A DNA stretch of 7,496 nt from CAZXCQ01 sp964639275. Its GTDB lineage: Bacteria > Desulfobacterota > DSM-4660 > Desulfatiglandales > Desulfatiglandaceae. The notes under the pieces are model-generated. The model was given only the letters and a program-made list of their open reading frames with translations. It was not told the DNA's origin and made no database searches. The position numbers and the translations under genes were made by a program. Where the stretch lies: assembly GCA_964639275.1 (NCBI GenBank), contig CAZXCQ010000302.1, positions 1-7,496 on the forward strand, given 5' to 3'. Positions 6,076 through 7,496 of the stretch are shown piece by piece. Every line of letters starts with the position of its first letter. The first letter of the stretch is position 1.

Positions 6076-7407
6076 CTAAGAAAGACCCATGTCCCTAGCC
6101 TCCTCCACAATGCACTCATGCAAGATCTTGATCCCGCTGTCAATCTCGCTCTTTTCGATAATCAACGGAGGTGCCAGCTCAATGGCCAGGCCCATGGTCT
6201 TTATGATCAATCCCTTTCGTTGGGCCCGATCAATCAGGCTGTTCAATCCACTCATCGGGAACGACGCCCGGGTCTTTTTGTCGGTGGTCAGGTCAATGCC
6301 CACCCACAGACCGCTCCCCCGGACCTCACCGACAATGGGATGTTCTTCCAGCGATTTTGAGGCATCCAGAAAGTACTCTCCGGTCTCAGCCGCCCTTTCA
6401 ATCAGGTTTTCCTCCTTGATAATCTCGATGTTTTTGAGGCCGGCTGCACAGGCCACGGGGTGGTTGGCATAGGTGTGGAGGTGTTCAAAGGTATCGACCG
6501 GATCAATGACCTCGTGGGTGCACCCCACCGCGCCCAAGGGAACGTGCCCGCTGGTGATCCCCTTTGCCATGGTCATCAGATCGGGTTGAACCCCAAAGTG
6601 CTCGACCCCGAACCAGCGACCCGTCCGCCCGAATCCACAGATGACCTCATCGATGATCAACAGCACACCGTAATCATCGCAGATCTCCCGGATGATCGGC
6701 CAGTATTCCGGGGGTGGGGCCAGCGCCCCAAATCCCTGCTGGATGGGCTCACCGATAAAGGCCGAAATCTGGTCAGGCCCTTCAAACTCAATGATTCGAC
6801 GAACCTCTCTGGCACACGCAATATCGCAACCGGGATACCTTAGATGTAACGGACAGCGATAACAGTAAGGAGACTCGACAAACACCGACCCTGGAGCAAG
6901 CGGCTCCATAGACTGTCTCATTGGCAGGACAGTCCCTAACGCCCGCAGGGCCAGTGATGTGACACCGTGATAGGCGCCGCGGCGGGATATTACTTTGAAT
7001 CGTTGTTTTTCCCCTCTGTATAAATGGTGCTGTTTTGCGAGTTTCATGGCCGATTCAACCGCCTCGGAACCATCACAGACAAACAGGAAGTTGTCTATCT
7101 TTTCCGGGGTCAATCCGGCCAGCACATCGGCCAACTCCACGGCGCGGGGGTTGGTGTAGTGCATCGGGGTAAAATAGGGCAGTTCGGTGGCCTGTTTCAT
7201 GATGGCCGCGGCCAGGTCTTTTCGGCCATAGCCGACGTGAACCGGCCGGGTAACCCCTGCCACAAAGTCCAGATAGGACCTCCCTTCCTCATCAAAAACA
7301 TGGCAGCCCTCCCCCTTTGTTATGACCGGAATCCCTCGCTTAATGACCTCTTTTGATGTCCTGCAAAGAATCAAAGAGCCTCTGCCACTTCCCTCTATTT
7401 TTGCCAT
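6076..7407 (-). CDS. Class III PLP-dependent aminotransferase
   Basis: This 443-residue protein has the full class III (ornithine/acetylornithine/GABA-type) layout. The PLP phosphate-binding DGSEAVESAMKLA is at 112-124, YHG at 146-148, GEPIQQGFG at 219-227, and IIDEVICGFGRTG with Asp253 at 251-263. The Schiff-base lysine is Lys282 in MTMAKGITSG, followed by HTYANHPVACAAGL at 311-324. An insert PYCYRCPLHLRYPGCDIAC (180-198) carries four cysteines spaced C-x2-C-x8-C-x3-C, a feature of one subgroup annotated only as 'aspartate aminotransferase family'. The protein should move an amino group between an amino acid or omega-amine and a 2-oxo acid in the cytoplasm; the substrate cannot be told. AGGTGG 6 nt before the ATG supports the start. 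The gene has no obvious co-transcribed partner inside the window. Confidence 0.95.
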   Translation of the reverse strand: MAKIEGSGRGSLILCRTSKEVIKRGIPVITKGEGCHVFDEEGRSYLDFVAGVTRPVHVGYGRKDLAAAIMKQATELPYFTPMHYTNPRAVELADVLAGLTPEKIDNFLFVCDGSEAVESAMKLAKQHHLYRGEKQRFKVISRRGAYHGVTSLALRALGTVLPMRQSMEPLAPGSVFVESPYCYRCPLHLRYPGCDIACAREVRRIIEFEGPDQISAFIGEPIQQGFGALAPPPEYWPIIREICDDYGVLLIIDEVICGFGRTGRWFGVEHFGVQPDLMTMAKGITSGHVPLGAVGCTHEVIDPVDTFEHLHTYANHPVACAAGLKNIEIIKEENLIERAAETGEYFLDASKSLEEHPIVGEVRGSGLWVGIDLTTDKKTRASFPMSGLNSLIDRAQRKGLIIKTMGLAIELAPPLIIEKSEIDSGIKILHECIVEEARDMGLS

Positions 7408-7496
7408 TGGTCTCCACCTCTCTCGTTATGGTTGATTGATCCTAAGGGCTTGCGCAGAAATAACTTCACATTTTCGCATCCCATCTTCGGGTCATC
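7395..7496 (-). other. Possible 3' end of an upstream gene entering from the right edge
   Basis: On the minus strand one frame is open from the window edge for 33 codons to a TAG at 7395-7397, overlapping the aminotransferase start by 13 nt. It could be the tail of an upstream, translationally coupled gene. Its translation has no recognised motif and a frame of this length is expected by chance, so it is recorded only as a possibility. The same stretch may be just the aminotransferase promoter and leader. Confidence 0.15.
7414..7419 (-). promoter_or_regulatory. Ribosome binding site of the aminotransferase
   Basis: Minus-strand AGGTGG lies 6 nt before the ATG at 7407 and confirms that start. 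Confidence 0.6.

Overview
The window looks like a chromosomal segment from a Gram-negative bacterium, most likely a Desulfobacterota (former deltaproteobacterial) lineage. That placement is inference. It rests on the gene mix (a GlxA-type AraC regulator, an exosortase H/IPTL-CTERM cassette, a degenerate REP-associated transposase, a DUF3795 protein), a middling GC content and good AGGAGG-type ribosome binding sites. No RNA gene, CRISPR array or complete mobile element is visible.

Layout. 1-323: non-coding sequence, then the remnant of a REP-associated tyrosine transposase (RAYT; + strand, internally deleted). 330-791 (-): a Cys-rich DUF3795 protein, divergent from 927-1934 (+), a GlxA-family regulator (DJ-1/PfpI-like domain plus AraC helix-turn-helix). 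A perfect 6-bp-arm palindrome lies just before the regulator's ribosome binding site. 1935-2369: about 435 bp without a convincing gene. 2370-4493 (-): an exosortase H module, transcribed right to left as xrtH, an overlapping XrtH-associated membrane protein, a 377-bp interval holding a possible broken gene, and an IPTL-CTERM surface protein that is the likely substrate. 4494-4836: a divergent intergenic region with an inverted repeat. 4837-6015 (+): an all-helical protein that resembles six-hairpin (alpha/alpha toroid) glycosidases, function unproven. 6076-7407 (-): a class III PLP-dependent aminotransferase with a four-cysteine insert, convergent with the previous gene.

How the genes fit together. 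The one clear system is the sorting module. XrtH is a membrane transpeptidase-like enzyme with its Cys, Arg and His present. The overlapping membrane protein is its usual partner. The secreted protein at 2370-3035 carries a signal peptide, a choice-of-anchor-like beta-rich domain and a C-terminal IPTLxEWG-transmembrane-RRR signal that XrtH should recognise. The other genes (regulator, DUF3795 protein, toroid-like protein, aminotransferase) show no evident metabolic link to it. The most novel material is the interval between the XrtH partner and its substrate, the uncharacterised toroid-like protein, and the internally deleted RAYT.
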